48,057 bases of DNA from Caldilineaceae bacterium (GTDB lineage: Bacteria > Chloroflexota > Anaerolineae > Caldilineales > Caldilineaceae): the NCBI GenBank assembly GCA_020433455.1, contig JAGRCP010000027.1, positions 1 through 48,057 on the forward strand, in the 5' to 3' direction. Made by a program: the position numbers and the translations under genes. Shown here piece after piece: positions 8,761-18,200 of this stretch. Within the stretch, counting starts at the first letter, position 1. The number at the start of each line of letters is the position of its first letter. The notes under the pieces are model-generated. The model made no database searches and was not told where the DNA came from. It was given only the letters and a program-made list of their open reading frames with translations.

Positions 8761-8801
8761 AACTGCAAGATGTTGAAAGTTCTGATTTAGCTGCGTAAAA
8801 G

Positions 8802-8836
8802 CGCCGTTCAGACTCCACTCTGAGCGGCGTGTTTTT
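8802..8836 (+). terminator. Strong terminator-type hairpin inside the csp leader
   Basis: CGCCGTTCAGA (8802-8812) and TCTGAGCGGCG (8819-8829) form an 11-bp stem with one G-U pair and a 6-nt loop, followed by TGTTTTTC. It may end the upstream DksA-like transcript, but it lies downstream of the best csp promoter and so could act as an attenuator. Confidence 0.75.
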
Positions 8837-8892
8837 CTGCCGAACAATCGGGAACTCCGACGTTTTGTAACAATCGTATTTTGTAGTACTTA

Positions 8893-8910
8893 GAAAACCA
8901 AGGAGTTTTC
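8893..8910 (+). promoter_or_regulatory. Weak hairpin presenting the csp Shine-Dalgarno in its loop
   Basis: GAAAAC (8893-8898) and GTTTTC (8905-8910) form a perfect but AU-rich 6-bp stem. The loop CAAGGA carries the ribosome-binding site of the cold-shock gene, 10 nt before the ATG. The stem would be more stable at low temperature. Confidence 0.5.
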
Positions 8911-8915
8911 CGAAC

Positions 8916-9128
8916 ATGAGCGACGATCGCGTCACAGGAACCGTCAAGTGGTTCAACGATCAAAAGGGCTTCGGCTTCATCGAGCATCCCGGTAACAAGG
9001 ACGTATTTGTCCACCATTCCGCTATCGTAGCGGAAGGCTACCGCAGCTTGGCTGAAGGCGACCGCGTCGAGTTCTCCATCGAGCAGGGACCCAAGGGCCC
9101 CAACGCCACCAATGTCGTGAAGATCTAA
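8916..9128 (+). CDS. csp: Cold-shock domain protein (CspA family)
   Basis: 70 aa, a single cold-shock OB-fold domain. RNP1 is KGFGFI and RNP2 is VFVHH; the family start [13 protein letters not shown] is present. It binds single-stranded RNA/DNA and acts as an RNA chaperone in the cytoplasm. It is monocistronic: a long structured leader (8761-8915) precedes it and a rho-independent terminator follows at 9222. Confidence 0.96.
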   Translation: MSDDRVTGTVKWFNDQKGFGFIEHPGNKDVFVHHSAIVAEGYRSLAEGDRVEFSIEQGPKGPNATNVVKI

Positions 9129-9221
9129 TCGGATCCACGAAGTAGACGAGATCTTGCAGTAGAAGTATGCAGTGATCCTTACTGCCGTCGCTGCCGCAAT
9201 ACCCAAGTCTGCTAACGTCAT

Positions 9222-9258
9222 AAAGGGGCCGGATTAAATCCGGTCCCTTTATTTTTTT
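9222..9258 (+). terminator. Rho-independent terminator after csp
   Basis: AAAGGGGCCGGATT (9222-9235) pairs with the segment ending TCCCTTT (9250), including one G-U pair, and is followed by ATTTTTTT. A textbook intrinsic terminator about 95 nt past the csp stop codon. Confidence 0.92.
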
Positions 9259-9324
9259 ACGCGGTTTTACCGGCAATTTCACGCTTGTATCCATTCCGTC
9301 TATGTAAACGGACCCGACGTGCGC

Positions 9325-9330
9325 TATAAT
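9325..9330 (+). promoter_or_regulatory. -10 box for the DUF2892-like gene
   Basis: A perfect TATAAT lies 62 nt upstream of the 69-aa gene. The only -35 candidate at suitable spacing (TGTAAA, 9303-9308) is weak. Confidence 0.4.
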
Positions 9331-9392
9331 ATTCTGAATCGGATTGATAAACTTATTCACTACACTCCCACGTTTCACAAGGAGAAGTCACC

Positions 9393-9602
9393 ATGCAACC
9401 CAACATGGGCATAGCGGACCGTCTGATCCGCGTCGTGATTGCGCTGGTATTTGTCGTCGTCTATTTCATGGGGCTGCTGCCCGGCTGGCTGAGCCTGACT
9501 CTGCTTATTCTGGGCCTGGTCTTTCTGGCTACGGCCATTGTGGGCTACTGCCCTCTCTACTGGCCCTTCAAATTCTCGACCAACCGCAGCACAAATTCCT
9601 GA
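9393..9602 (+). CDS. Small two-helix membrane protein, DUF2892 (YgaP-TM-like)
   Basis: 69 aa. It has MGIADRLIRVVIAL at the N-terminus, two membrane helices (~residues 13-28 and 32-50) and the closing GYCPLYWPF, which is the characteristic end of the DUF2892 family. The function is unknown; homologues occur alone or fused to rhodanese domains. AGGAG lies 7 nt upstream of the ATG. It is monocistronic and flanked downstream by a 19-bp perfect hairpin. Confidence 0.85.
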   Translation: MQPNMGIADRLIRVVIALVFVVVYFMGLLPGWLSLTLLILGLVFLATAIVGYCPLYWPFKFSTNRSTNS

Positions 9603-9617
9603 TTCGACTGCATCATT

Positions 9618-9659
9618 CAACGCAAAGGGCGGGGGTAATTACCCCCGCCCTTTGCGTTG
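9618..9659. terminator. 19-bp perfect hairpin between convergent genes
   Basis: CAACGCAAAGGGCGGGGGT (9618-9636), a 4-nt AATT loop, then its exact complement (9641-9659). It lies between the DUF2892-like gene (plus) and the end of the pseudo-tubulin gene (minus). It lacks T-tracts, but its stability and position fit a bidirectional terminator or mRNA 3'-end barrier. Confidence 0.7.
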
Positions 9660-9694
9660 CAGCCAATCAACTCTCCTCCTCACGCTTCACTCCT

Positions 9695-12595
9695 TCACAC
9701 TTGGTCCCCGCAGGCTTCAAACTCAGCCCGATACCGCTGCATGCAGCCCAGATCGTCCAGCCCCAGACCGTGGACGGTTCGGACAAAGGTAATGGAAAAA
9801 GGCGCCTGACTGGGCAAAAGCGCCAGGCTATACTCCTGAAGCAGGGTGCGACTCAAGTCCGTGTCGGCTGCGCCTGAGGCACTCACAAAATCGACGGCCA
9901 CGCCATAGACGGCCAGGCGATCCGAAACGTCATAATTGGCCGTGGGCTTGGCCCGATTCCAGGCATTTTCGATGTAATAGCGGCGGGGAAAGGCCTGCAC
10001 GTTGGCCGTCAGCGCGGCTCGTCCGGGAGCCGCCTCCAGCACGCGCAACTGCTGCTGCAGGGCCTCCTCCTCTTCCCGGCTGCGCCACAGCATATGTTCA
10101 ATGGTGTACTCTTTGGCCAGGGTGCGGATCAGTTCGGCCCGGGCCGGCTCGGCTCGCCCCAGGCTCACGGGCGCGACGGAACGGCGCACGGTGCGGCGGA
10201 TCAGCTCGGCCAGGGTGCGGGGCTGATTCGGGCGGGCGCGTTCTTCCCGTCCGCCCGCGGCGGCAGAACGCATGATGCGGGCCACATCTCGTCGCCATGC
10301 TTCATCGCCCCACAGATTGTCCAGCCGCACCTCGTTGCTGTCGCCGCGCTCATCCTGCTGGCCGCGCAGATAGGTCAGGCAATCCTCCCACAATTGCCGG
10401 CTCAAATAGGGTTGGTAGAGATGGGTCGGGCGGACGTCAGGCGGCGGCGCAACGGGCATGACCGGCGGCGCGGCCAGGGAGTGGAGTTCCTCATGCGCGT
10501 CGTCCAGCATGGTTTGCCAATCGCGCAGAAGCCCGTTGAGCTGACGCACCATGCGCAGCAGGCCATCGGCAGCCGCTTCCCGCAGAGCCTGGGTGACGGC
10601 ATCGGTCGCGAGCGCAAGCCGCCGCCGGCGCAGCTGCTGAATCTGCGCCGCCCCCCGCCGGAAGCCAAAGAACGCGGCCAGCAACACGCCCGTGGCAAAA
10701 CCGGCTAAAGCCAGGCCGTCGCGCCGCAGGTCCCACGCTGCATCCGTCAGGGCCAGATAGCCCCAGGCAAGCAGCGCCACCAGCGCAATCACGCCCGCGG
10801 CGCGCAACAGCATTGGCCCCGGGGCAGACTTGGAGACAGCGGCCGCGTCATACTCGCTGCGCCAAGTATCCAGCGCCACCTGCCGACGCACGTCATCCAG
10901 CTCCCGGCGGCTGGGCGTAGCGGAGAGAGAAAGGGATTGCTCCATCTGCTCGGCTTCGGCGCGCCAATGCTCCATCTGGATACGAGCGGCCGAAAGGCCC
11001 GCAGGCGATGCCGCGACCAGATCCACAAGCTGCTGATCCAGGTTGCGCACCAGCGCAGGAAAGATGCGCGTATCCGCGGCCCAACCGCCTCCGCGAATCG
11101 TCCACTCGCCGGCATCCAGCCCCCAGGCTTCACTGACCGCGTCCGGGCCGACAGCCAATTCCTGATATCGCTGCAACCCGGCAACGTGATCGGAAAAGCC
11201 GTCGGGCCACGCGCGGATGCTCTGGCGGCGCAGGGCTGAGGCCGCGCTGTCGGACAGGACGAAATCCGGATTGGCGCGCAGATCGCTGATGCGCTGGTGC
11301 GCGGCGGCGGCAAACAGATCGGGCAGGCGCGCGACCAACCCGCTGAGCGCGGGCCCTTCTTCCAGCCCCAACTCATGCAAAGTTTGGCGGCGGGGCGTAC
11401 GCCGGGTCATGGCGCGCAGGAGGGGGTTTGCGGGCGTCGCGTCATCGGGCGTGCTGCGCAGCACCCACTCGCGCACCAGGCGGCTCTCTTCCTGGCGATG
11501 GACCGCATGGAGCACCTGCTCCACAGGCACATAGTCAGTGGCCGCGCCCAACAAGCTGTAGGGCCGGGCTTCGCCCGCGTGCAGGCCAATACCCAACTGC
11601 TCCTGAATGTGAAAATTGCCGCCGGAGACGACGTGCGCTTCCAACGCGTTGGCGGCCAAAATGGCGACCTCATGACTGTCATCGGCCAGCCCCTGGTTGC
11701 TCTTCTCCCGATCGAGGAGATAAATGTAGTCGAAGAGGGGCGTCCCCGTTGCACTGAGCAAATCCGGATTGTGGGTGCGAATAAGGTTCTCTAACGCCGC
11801 ACCGTCCGCGCCGCTTGATCCGCCCTGATAACCGCTGAGGATCTCCAAGTCGCGCAGCGCGGCATAGGTAGCCGCATCTTCGCGGCTGCGGCTCAGGTCA
11901 CGGGCGTAGCTGCCCGTGGCGAAAAGGGCCACAACCTGGGCGATATGCTGGCGTCCGCTGCGGGCCAACAGCCGCCCCACAAGCGGCCAAATCAGCGCCG
12001 ACGTCAGCGGCTCAAAAAGAGGCGCGACGACATACAGCGTCGTCTGCACGAATGGATCGTCAGGATCCAGGCTGTCGTGACGAATGGGGTCAAGGAGATG
12101 CGTCTCCAACAGCCGCGCCACGGGATCCGCATAATGCAGTCCAGCCGCGAACAGCTCCCGGCGTACGGGCAGCCGCGCCTCATCCAGCCGCGCCAGACGA
12201 AAATCGGCCTCGCCAAAGCCCAGCGTCTCCATGTAGGGACGCACGGTGTCCAGCAGGAGAAGCGCGCGCCGCTCCGAGGCCGTCAGCTCAAAGGGCAGTC
12301 GTCGGCCCGCGCCCAACGCCCCCAGAGTACGCTCCACAAAGTAGGGCGGCAGCGTCAGATCCGCGCCGGGACGAAACAGCTCAAAGCGGACCTGGCCTTC
12401 CTCTGTGCGCAGGGGATCGGCGACCAGCGCGCCAAAACTGGTCACATCGTGGAGATTCGGACCCAGCGCGCCCAACGCGCTTCGCTGCTCCTGGAGCGCC
12501 TGAAGACGCGGCAGCAGGTGAAACATAACCTGAAGACCCCAACCGCCGAAGCAGAGTATCGCTGCACGACCTTGGGTATAGTTGGCTCTCATCAT
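9695..12595 (-). CDS. Membrane protein with degenerate tubulin-like N-terminal domain
   Basis: 966 aa, not a named family. By eye, residues 1-~420 parallel the 847-aa tubulin-like protein encoded just upstream: AILCFGGWGLQ matches its VVGVGGMGTN glycine loop, LYVVAPLFEPLTSA matches YVVSSLCGGTGSG, YAALRDLEIL matches YAALKELNYF, and FDYIYLLDRE matches FDFIYLVSRT. The GGTGSG nucleotide-binding signature is lost, so GTP binding is doubtful. Two membrane helices lie near residues ~600-622 and ~632-650, followed by an Arg-rich, probably coiled-coil C-terminal part. It is the third gene after vWA and tubulin-like, 74 nt downstream of the latter. A membrane adaptor for the tubulin-like polymer is inferred. 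Confidence 0.72.
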   Translation of the reverse strand: MMRANYTQGRAAILCFGGWGLQVMFHLLPRLQALQEQRSALGALGPNLHDVTSFGALVADPLRTEEGQVRFELFRPGADLTLPPYFVERTLGALGAGRRLPFELTASERRALLLLDTVRPYMETLGFGEADFRLARLDEARLPVRRELFAAGLHYADPVARLLETHLLDPIRHDSLDPDDPFVQTTLYVVAPLFEPLTSALIWPLVGRLLARSGRQHIAQVVALFATGSYARDLSRSREDAATYAALRDLEILSGYQGGSSGADGAALENLIRTHNPDLLSATGTPLFDYIYLLDREKSNQGLADDSHEVAILAANALEAHVVSGGNFHIQEQLGIGLHAGEARPYSLLGAATDYVPVEQVLHAVHRQEESRLVREWVLRSTPDDATPANPLLRAMTRRTPRRQTLHELGLEEGPALSGLVARLPDLFAAAAHQRISDLRANPDFVLSDSAASALRRQSIRAWPDGFSDHVAGLQRYQELAVGPDAVSEAWGLDAGEWTIRGGGWAADTRIFPALVRNLDQQLVDLVAASPAGLSAARIQMEHWRAEAEQMEQSLSLSATPSRRELDDVRRQVALDTWRSEYDAAAVSKSAPGPMLLRAAGVIALVALLAWGYLALTDAAWDLRRDGLALAGFATGVLLAAFFGFRRGAAQIQQLRRRRLALATDAVTQALREAAADGLLRMVRQLNGLLRDWQTMLDDAHEELHSLAAPPVMPVAPPPDVRPTHLYQPYLSRQLWEDCLTYLRGQQDERGDSNEVRLDNLWGDEAWRRDVARIMRSAAAGGREERARPNQPRTLAELIRRTVRRSVAPVSLGRAEPARAELIRTLAKEYTIEHMLWRSREEEEALQQQLRVLEAAPGRAALTANVQAFPRRYYIENAWNRAKPTANYDVSDRLAVYGVAVDFVSASGAADTDLSRTLLQEYSLALLPSQAPFSITFVRTVHGLGLDDLGCMQRYRAEFEACGDQV

Positions 12596-12616
12596 CAGAA
12601 CTCAGCATAGCGTCAT

Positions 12617-12661
12617 GAACCGTTCACCGTTATCCATTGAGTAAACGATTTGAATGGTTCA
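12617..12661. repeat. Imperfect inverted repeat between the tubulin-like and pseudo-tubulin genes
   Basis: ATGAACC (12617-12623) and GGTTCAT (12655-12661) bracket further related words (CCGTTATCC inside, AACGGAT outside). The element fills the 74-nt intercistronic gap and could fold in the mRNA, tuning expression of the downstream membrane protein. There is no T-tract. Confidence 0.5.
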
Positions 12662-12669
12662 TAACGGAT

Positions 12670-15213
12670 TCATACTTGTGAAGGGTTGATTAACTGCTCA
12701 TCCGCCTCGGGCGTAATTTCAGGCAAGCCAACCCACGCCGGATTGAGATGGAATTCGGCGCGGATGGGAAAGTCCATGCTGTTCTCATACTGGGCGCGGT
12801 AATCCTCCAGCCGCTCCAGAAGCGTCACCGGCAGGCCATGGACAATCCAGACGGCATCCATACGCGTGGGATCGCCCGTCGGGATCCACTTGAAGTCCTC
12901 CTGCCCCACGGTGGCTGCGGTGAGGCGAGGATCATCCCGCCGACTGGTGGGCGCGGCCGCCAGTCGGATATGCTCCAGATTCGTCTCATGGAAGCTGAAG
13001 CGGTCCGCGTCCCAACGGATGTAGGGATTGAGGCGGTCCAGCCATTGGTGGATGCGGTTGTCGGGCCGCTGGCGGGCCCGGGCCACTTCCTGGCCGTGCT
13101 GTTCGCCGATCACGTGATTCACGTCCACCGACCGATCAACCCGCTGGAGCAGGTCGCCGTTGCCTGCGATGTCGCCGGCCAGGCGGGCATAGAGCTGTTC
13201 CGCGCCGATAACGTCCGTGGACTGGATCAGGTGCGCATAGAGGGGCTCCAGCGCGCGCTGCCAATCCGCGGCAGTCACCACGGCCCCCGCCCGGCGGTAG
13301 AAATCCTGAAGATAGTCCCGCCCGACCACGCCCGTCTCCAGCTCGTAGTAGGTGCTGGTGCTGGGATAACCGTCAGGCGTACGCGGGTCGATGCGATCCG
13401 CCAGGCGGCCGGCCTCCTGATTGGCGCGCGCCAGGGCCAGGGCGCATGCGCCCACCTGCCCGGCCAGCACATCGCGCAAGAGCGCAGCGCGCTTGCCCAA
13501 CTGCTCCACCAGGACGCGCTCCACCAAATCCCGCCGCTGGTAGATGCGCGCCCGCGCGCGGCGTGAGGCCGAGTCGCCGGCCCGCTCCCGGGCCCGACGG
13601 GGGTTGAAAGCCATCATGAGCATATCGCCGAAACTGGAGCTGACCTGGCGGGCCTGCTCGGCCAGACCGCCCTCCTGGGCCAACACCTTGCGCCAGCGCT
13701 CCCGGTCCTCTTCCGTAACGGGCCGCCCGTTGAGGAGGAAGAGACGCTGGCGCGGCAGGGCTGCGGCCCCGGCCGCGCCGGGATTGGCCGGCCCAAGCAA
13801 GTCGCAAATAGCCTGCGCTCCCCGAATGCCCGTATCGGTCAGAGCCTGTTGCAGCGTGGCCTGAACGGGCGACCAGAAGCTGTACCAAGCGCCCGTCTGG
13901 CCTTCGATTTCAGCCGCGATCTCCTCCAATCGGTCATTGTCCAGCGCTGCATAGCGGCTTACCAACTGGGCCAGCAATCCCTGCCACAAGCTGTTTACCC
14001 GCTGCTGATCGGCCTCGGGCATGGGGCCGCGCGGATCGGTGAGAGATGGTCCGGCGGCAAAGCGGCGCACCAGATCGGCCGTAAAGGCCCGCTGCCAAAA
14101 CTCGGTCAGCGACTCGTGGGGGGCGACCAGCGCGGACGCGGCAAAGCCCGAATAGACCAGGAAGTGACCGCGCCGATGACCCAGGCCGTCGCCCGCGCCG
14201 TTTTCATCCGAAAGCGCCGCGCCGGGAAAAGAAGGCGGCTGCATGCCCGTGACTTCGCCTGCCGCGCCGTTCAGGTCATAAAGACGCTCACGCACGACGT
14301 TCACTTCCAGGCCCAGGATTTCGCTGCTCAGGTGGCTGATGGCCGTGAGCTGGATGAGGTGCGCGGCCATCTGCTCGGCGTCGGACTTGCGAGCCAGGCT
14401 GTTGCCGTTGCGGTTGGTGCGGCTCACCAGGTAGATGAAGTCGAAGGGCGCATAGGGCGTATCGGGCAGTTCCCGCTGCTCGCTGGGATAAAGAGCCTTG
14501 AACTGCTGGGTCTCCTGAAAATAGTTGAGTTCCTTGAGCGCAGCATAGGCATTGGCCCGGATACGCCGGCGCTGAATATCGCTGGAGATTTCCGGCTCCA
14601 GTACGTCGGGCAGGAAGAAAATGCCCACGACGCGCCCGTTGTTGCGCACCGCGGCGCGGATGCGGTGAACCGTATCCATGAACATGCCCGACCCCGTCCC
14701 GCCGCAGAGGCTGCTCACCACGTAGATGAGTTGATAATTGCCCACCACAGGAAAGCCCCGATTCTGGGCCGCTTCCATGTCGCGTATCTTATCCAGACCG
14801 GCCAGCTTGGTCTCCAGCAACTGCTTGAAGGTGACGTAGTTGCGGAAAAAGGAAAGGCGGCCAATGGGACGCAGCTGCTTGGCCCCGTTATGGATGTAGC
14901 CCAGAGGAATAGAGGGGTAGTTCCACCAGCGGGCAATTTCCGGATGCTGGTCCAGATTGGCCACCAGGCGCGTGGCGTCAAATTTGCCCATGTAAGCGAA
15001 CTCATCGGCAAAAAGGGGCTCCTGATCCAGCCGGTTGACCAGCGGTTCGGTGTCCAGCGCCAGGAGCTGAATCATGCCGGGCAGCTGATCGCCGCCCCAC
15101 ACATTGCGCAGACGGCGCTTCACCGCGCGCACGGTATTGGTCCCCATGCCGCCCACGCCCACGACCATGGTCGGGTAGATGGTGGGCTTTTCAAAATGGT
15201 TGTTTGAAGTCAT
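12670..15213 (-). CDS. Large tubulin-like GTPase (Tubulin_2-type)
   Basis: 847 aa versus ~350-450 for FtsZ or tubulin. The N-terminal glycine loop is VGVGGMGTNTVRAV (~residues 17-31), and the tubulin signature appears as SLCGGTGSGMF (~167-177), followed by a helix and strand typical of the GTPase domain. The remaining ~450 residues are a family-specific extension without recognised motifs. It resembles the Pfam 'Tubulin-like' group rather than cell-division FtsZ. ATG at 15213 is chosen because AAGGA lies 6 nt before it; the open extension upstream runs back into the vWA gene. It is co-transcribed between a vWA receptor-like gene and a membrane pseudo-tubulin gene. Nucleotide-driven polymerisation at the membrane is inferred. 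Confidence 0.82.
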   Translation of the reverse strand: MTSNNHFEKPTIYPTMVVGVGGMGTNTVRAVKRRLRNVWGGDQLPGMIQLLALDTEPLVNRLDQEPLFADEFAYMGKFDATRLVANLDQHPEIARWWNYPSIPLGYIHNGAKQLRPIGRLSFFRNYVTFKQLLETKLAGLDKIRDMEAAQNRGFPVVGNYQLIYVVSSLCGGTGSGMFMDTVHRIRAAVRNNGRVVGIFFLPDVLEPEISSDIQRRRIRANAYAALKELNYFQETQQFKALYPSEQRELPDTPYAPFDFIYLVSRTNRNGNSLARKSDAEQMAAHLIQLTAISHLSSEILGLEVNVVRERLYDLNGAAGEVTGMQPPSFPGAALSDENGAGDGLGHRRGHFLVYSGFAASALVAPHESLTEFWQRAFTADLVRRFAAGPSLTDPRGPMPEADQQRVNSLWQGLLAQLVSRYAALDNDRLEEIAAEIEGQTGAWYSFWSPVQATLQQALTDTGIRGAQAICDLLGPANPGAAGAAALPRQRLFLLNGRPVTEEDRERWRKVLAQEGGLAEQARQVSSSFGDMLMMAFNPRRARERAGDSASRRARARIYQRRDLVERVLVEQLGKRAALLRDVLAGQVGACALALARANQEAGRLADRIDPRTPDGYPSTSTYYELETGVVGRDYLQDFYRRAGAVVTAADWQRALEPLYAHLIQSTDVIGAEQLYARLAGDIAGNGDLLQRVDRSVDVNHVIGEQHGQEVARARQRPDNRIHQWLDRLNPYIRWDADRFSFHETNLEHIRLAAAPTSRRDDPRLTAATVGQEDFKWIPTGDPTRMDAVWIVHGLPVTLLERLEDYRAQYENSMDFPIRAEFHLNPAWVGLPEITPEADEQLINPSQV

Positions 15214-15247
15214 AAAAAATCCTTGGAAATCGAAAGGGCTGATTTCC

Positions 15248-15286
15248 CCTTCCGCGTTGTTTTTCCGCATTGTCTTTCTGCGTTGT
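15248..15286 (-). repeat. Three tandem 13-nt repeats in the vWA/tubulin-like intercistronic gap
   Basis: In mRNA sense the units are ACAACGCAGAAAG, ACAATGCGGAAAA and ACAACGCGGAAGG, back to back, just after the vWA stop codon and ahead of the tubulin-like Shine-Dalgarno site. Two or three mismatches separate the units. Possible roles are an RNA-binding site or a spacer. Confidence 0.8.
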
Positions 15287-15289
15287 CTT

Positions 15290-18200
15290 TTACCAACCCT
15301 GCGACCAGGGATCGCCCGGCGCGCGGTCTGTGGCAGGCGGGGCGGACGTTTCGTCCGCCGGCTCGCCGGCCCAGGGCGCGCCCCATTCCGACCGGCCCCA
15401 GACGGCATCCTGAGCCGGTGCGCTCACGGGCGTAAAGGAGCGGGCTGCCGCCCGATCCGAGGCCGGAGACGCGGCCTGGGCGGCAAACTCCGCAGCCGCC
15501 ATTTGGCGCGTGGCGGCCATGGCAGCCTCTTCTACGGCGTCTTCATCAAAGTCACGTCCCCGCAAGCGTGCGGTCAGCAACAAAAGCAGCAAAAGCGTCA
15601 GCGGCACGGTGAGCAGCGCCCAGGGCAGTGTATAAACCGGTACGAAAACAGGCGCCAAATAACGCTGGACGGTATTGGGGCTACGGAAGGTCAAATCCAC
15701 CGGCTGCACCTGCTCCAGCCCGGCAACGCGCAGGCCCAGCGTCCCGGCATAGACGCTCCCCCGCAGCGGATCGAAGGGAATGGCCCGCCGTGCAGTAAAG
15801 GTGAGCGGTACGGCGTAGAGGCCATTCTCATCCGGCGCGCCGGTGACTTCCACCGCGCTCATGGCAACGTCCTCGTCGCTGACGGCGATGCCCTGTTCGC
15901 CGCTGCCCGCGGCCTGCAAGTCCGCCATCTCCACGATGAACGGCGTCTTGCCCGTGAAGCGCAGGCGCAAAATCGCGTCGGCCTCTTCACCGGGACGCTG
16001 AAGATTGCCCAGGCGCAGGGTGGGATCCACCGCCGCCCACTCCACCGCGCTGACCCGAGTACGCCAGGAAATCTCGGTCGGCGTGACGTCGTAATCCCCG
16101 TTGGGCCCGGACAGCGCAATCCGCCCGGAGCAGGTCCCGGCCGGGACGGGTTGGCTGCTGCTGAGGCGTAAAGGCAAGACATCCTGCCCGGCCTGACGCC
16201 GCAGCTCGTCCGGCGTGATGATGATATCCGGGCATGAATTATCCGCCATCTCAACATGCAAGGCAAAAGGATCGCCGCTGAACGCTACGGGCAGGAGCGC
16301 CTCCTGACTCAGGCGGAAGTTGGGCGACGTATCAAAGAGGGTTTCGCCGAAGTCCAGCGCTTCAGCATTGATGATGACGGCGGGGCGGGCAACGTCCAAC
16401 GTCACCGGCAGGGCGGCTCCGGGCCGAATCTCCACATTCATGGGCAGGCCGCTGGGCGTAAAGGTTTGCAGGGTCAACGTGCCCGTATACGCGCCGGGAC
16501 GCAGATCATCCAGGCCGTCTATGCGCAGAGAGGTAGCCAGGCTGCCCGTCTCGGGCACGTCCTCGTTGAACTGCACGCTGACGCCCTCTACCGGCGTGGT
16601 GACGGCGGGGTCATCATCATCCGCCCGGGCCAGAGTCACCGTAGCCTGGATGGAACCGATCTCTTCCGTCGCGCCCGACGCCAGTTCGATGGGCCAGCCG
16701 TCGGCAGGCATCCGGGCCAGGTCCAGCTCGCCGGGCAGGCCGCGCAGATAGACCGCAGGGGCCAGTTGGGTCTCGCTCTGGGCCCAATCGCTGAAGCGCA
16801 GGCCCTCTTTCACCGCCTCCAGCACAAACGTATAGCGATAGGCGCGACCGTCTTCAGGCGTAAAGCCGTCGTCGCGACAGAGGCGATTGGCGCACTGCAT
16901 GATCGCCTGATAGACCAATGCGCCGTTCCGGGCATCGTCCGTCGTGTCGCTGACGAAGACCGTGCCCGCGACATCGCTGATGGCGTCATCGCCCTGAAAG
17001 CCCGCCTGCAGCTGCTGACGCCCGTCTTCCAGCAGGCCGGGAGCCGCGACGGTGGGCGAAATGGCCCGGACCAAAGGCAGGTCCGCCCGGGCCTCAAGCT
17101 GGAATGTGCGCACCAGTTGCAGCGGTTCAGCGTCATCGCCCAGCTGCAGGCGCACCGCGCCCGGCTCTTCATTGAGGGCCAACGCACGGACGCCGTCATC
17201 GCCAAAGGGCTGGAGGACGGAGCCGTCATTGTAGGTGATGGGCTCGGCTGCGCCCGGTCCCGCGCCCCGGGCCATAAGCAGAGGCGGCTTGCCCGCAGGA
17301 TAGTAGCGCACGGATGCGGGGCTATCCGCAATGCTGGGCGGCGGATTAAGCAATTGGGGATAACTGGCAGCCTGGACGACGGCAAAGCCGCCCTGGTCGC
17401 CCGTGTCGGCCTGCCAGCGGCCGGCCGTGAGCTGAGCTTGCTCTACAGCGCTGACGGTAATGTTGGCATCGTCCGTCAAGGTGCGGGCCAACATGGACTG
17501 TTCGTCACGCTGGAGGTTCAGCAGGGCGCTGCTGGGTGTGATCAGGGTCAGGCTCTGCGCGCCGTGGGCGGCGCGGATGGAAAGTTGCAGCGCGCCGCTG
17601 CCGGCCGCGCCGATAACCGAGCGATCCGGCTTCATATCGGCCACGATGGCGCTGAAAAGCTGGAGCAATTCGGGAGCCGAGTTGGCCTCGCGCACGCCGA
17701 AATCGGCAAATTCCTCGCGCAAAAAATCCCCGGCGCAGCCTGCGGTAGGGTTACAAAGCACCACGGGAAAAATCAGCACGCCCGCCGCGTTGAGCGCGGC
17801 GATCTGCTCGCGCACGCGGGCAGTCTGGTTGATGACGCCGGATTGGGCGCTGGGTTCGCCGTCGGTGAGCAAGAGAACGTACTGGCTGCGGCCGGGCGTA
17901 CGGCCTGCGTCCAACAGGCGAATGGCCTCGTCCAGGCCCAGGTCGATGCGGGTATAGCCGCGCTGAAAGTAATCGTCAGGCGCTTGCAGGGTAGCGGACA
18001 ACGCGCGCCGATTCTCATCGCTGCCGACGGGCGTCAATTCGCCCAGCGCGCCGACGCCCTGGGCTGCGCTATCGAAGCGCACCACGGCCACCCGGTCATC
18101 AGCGTCGGCCAGCTCCAACAGAAGACGGGCCGCACTGTAACGCAGGCCGGCCGGATCGCTGGGCAGATTGGGACTGGCTCCGCCGCAGGGAGGATTGAAA

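Noticed and set aside
13849-15207. 452-aa plus-strand open frame
   Set aside because: Antisense to the tubulin-like gene; no supporting motif.
12670-15213. Cell-division FtsZ
   Set aside because: Too long at 847 aa, a divergent core, and no division-cluster neighbours; it fits the separate Tubulin-like group better.
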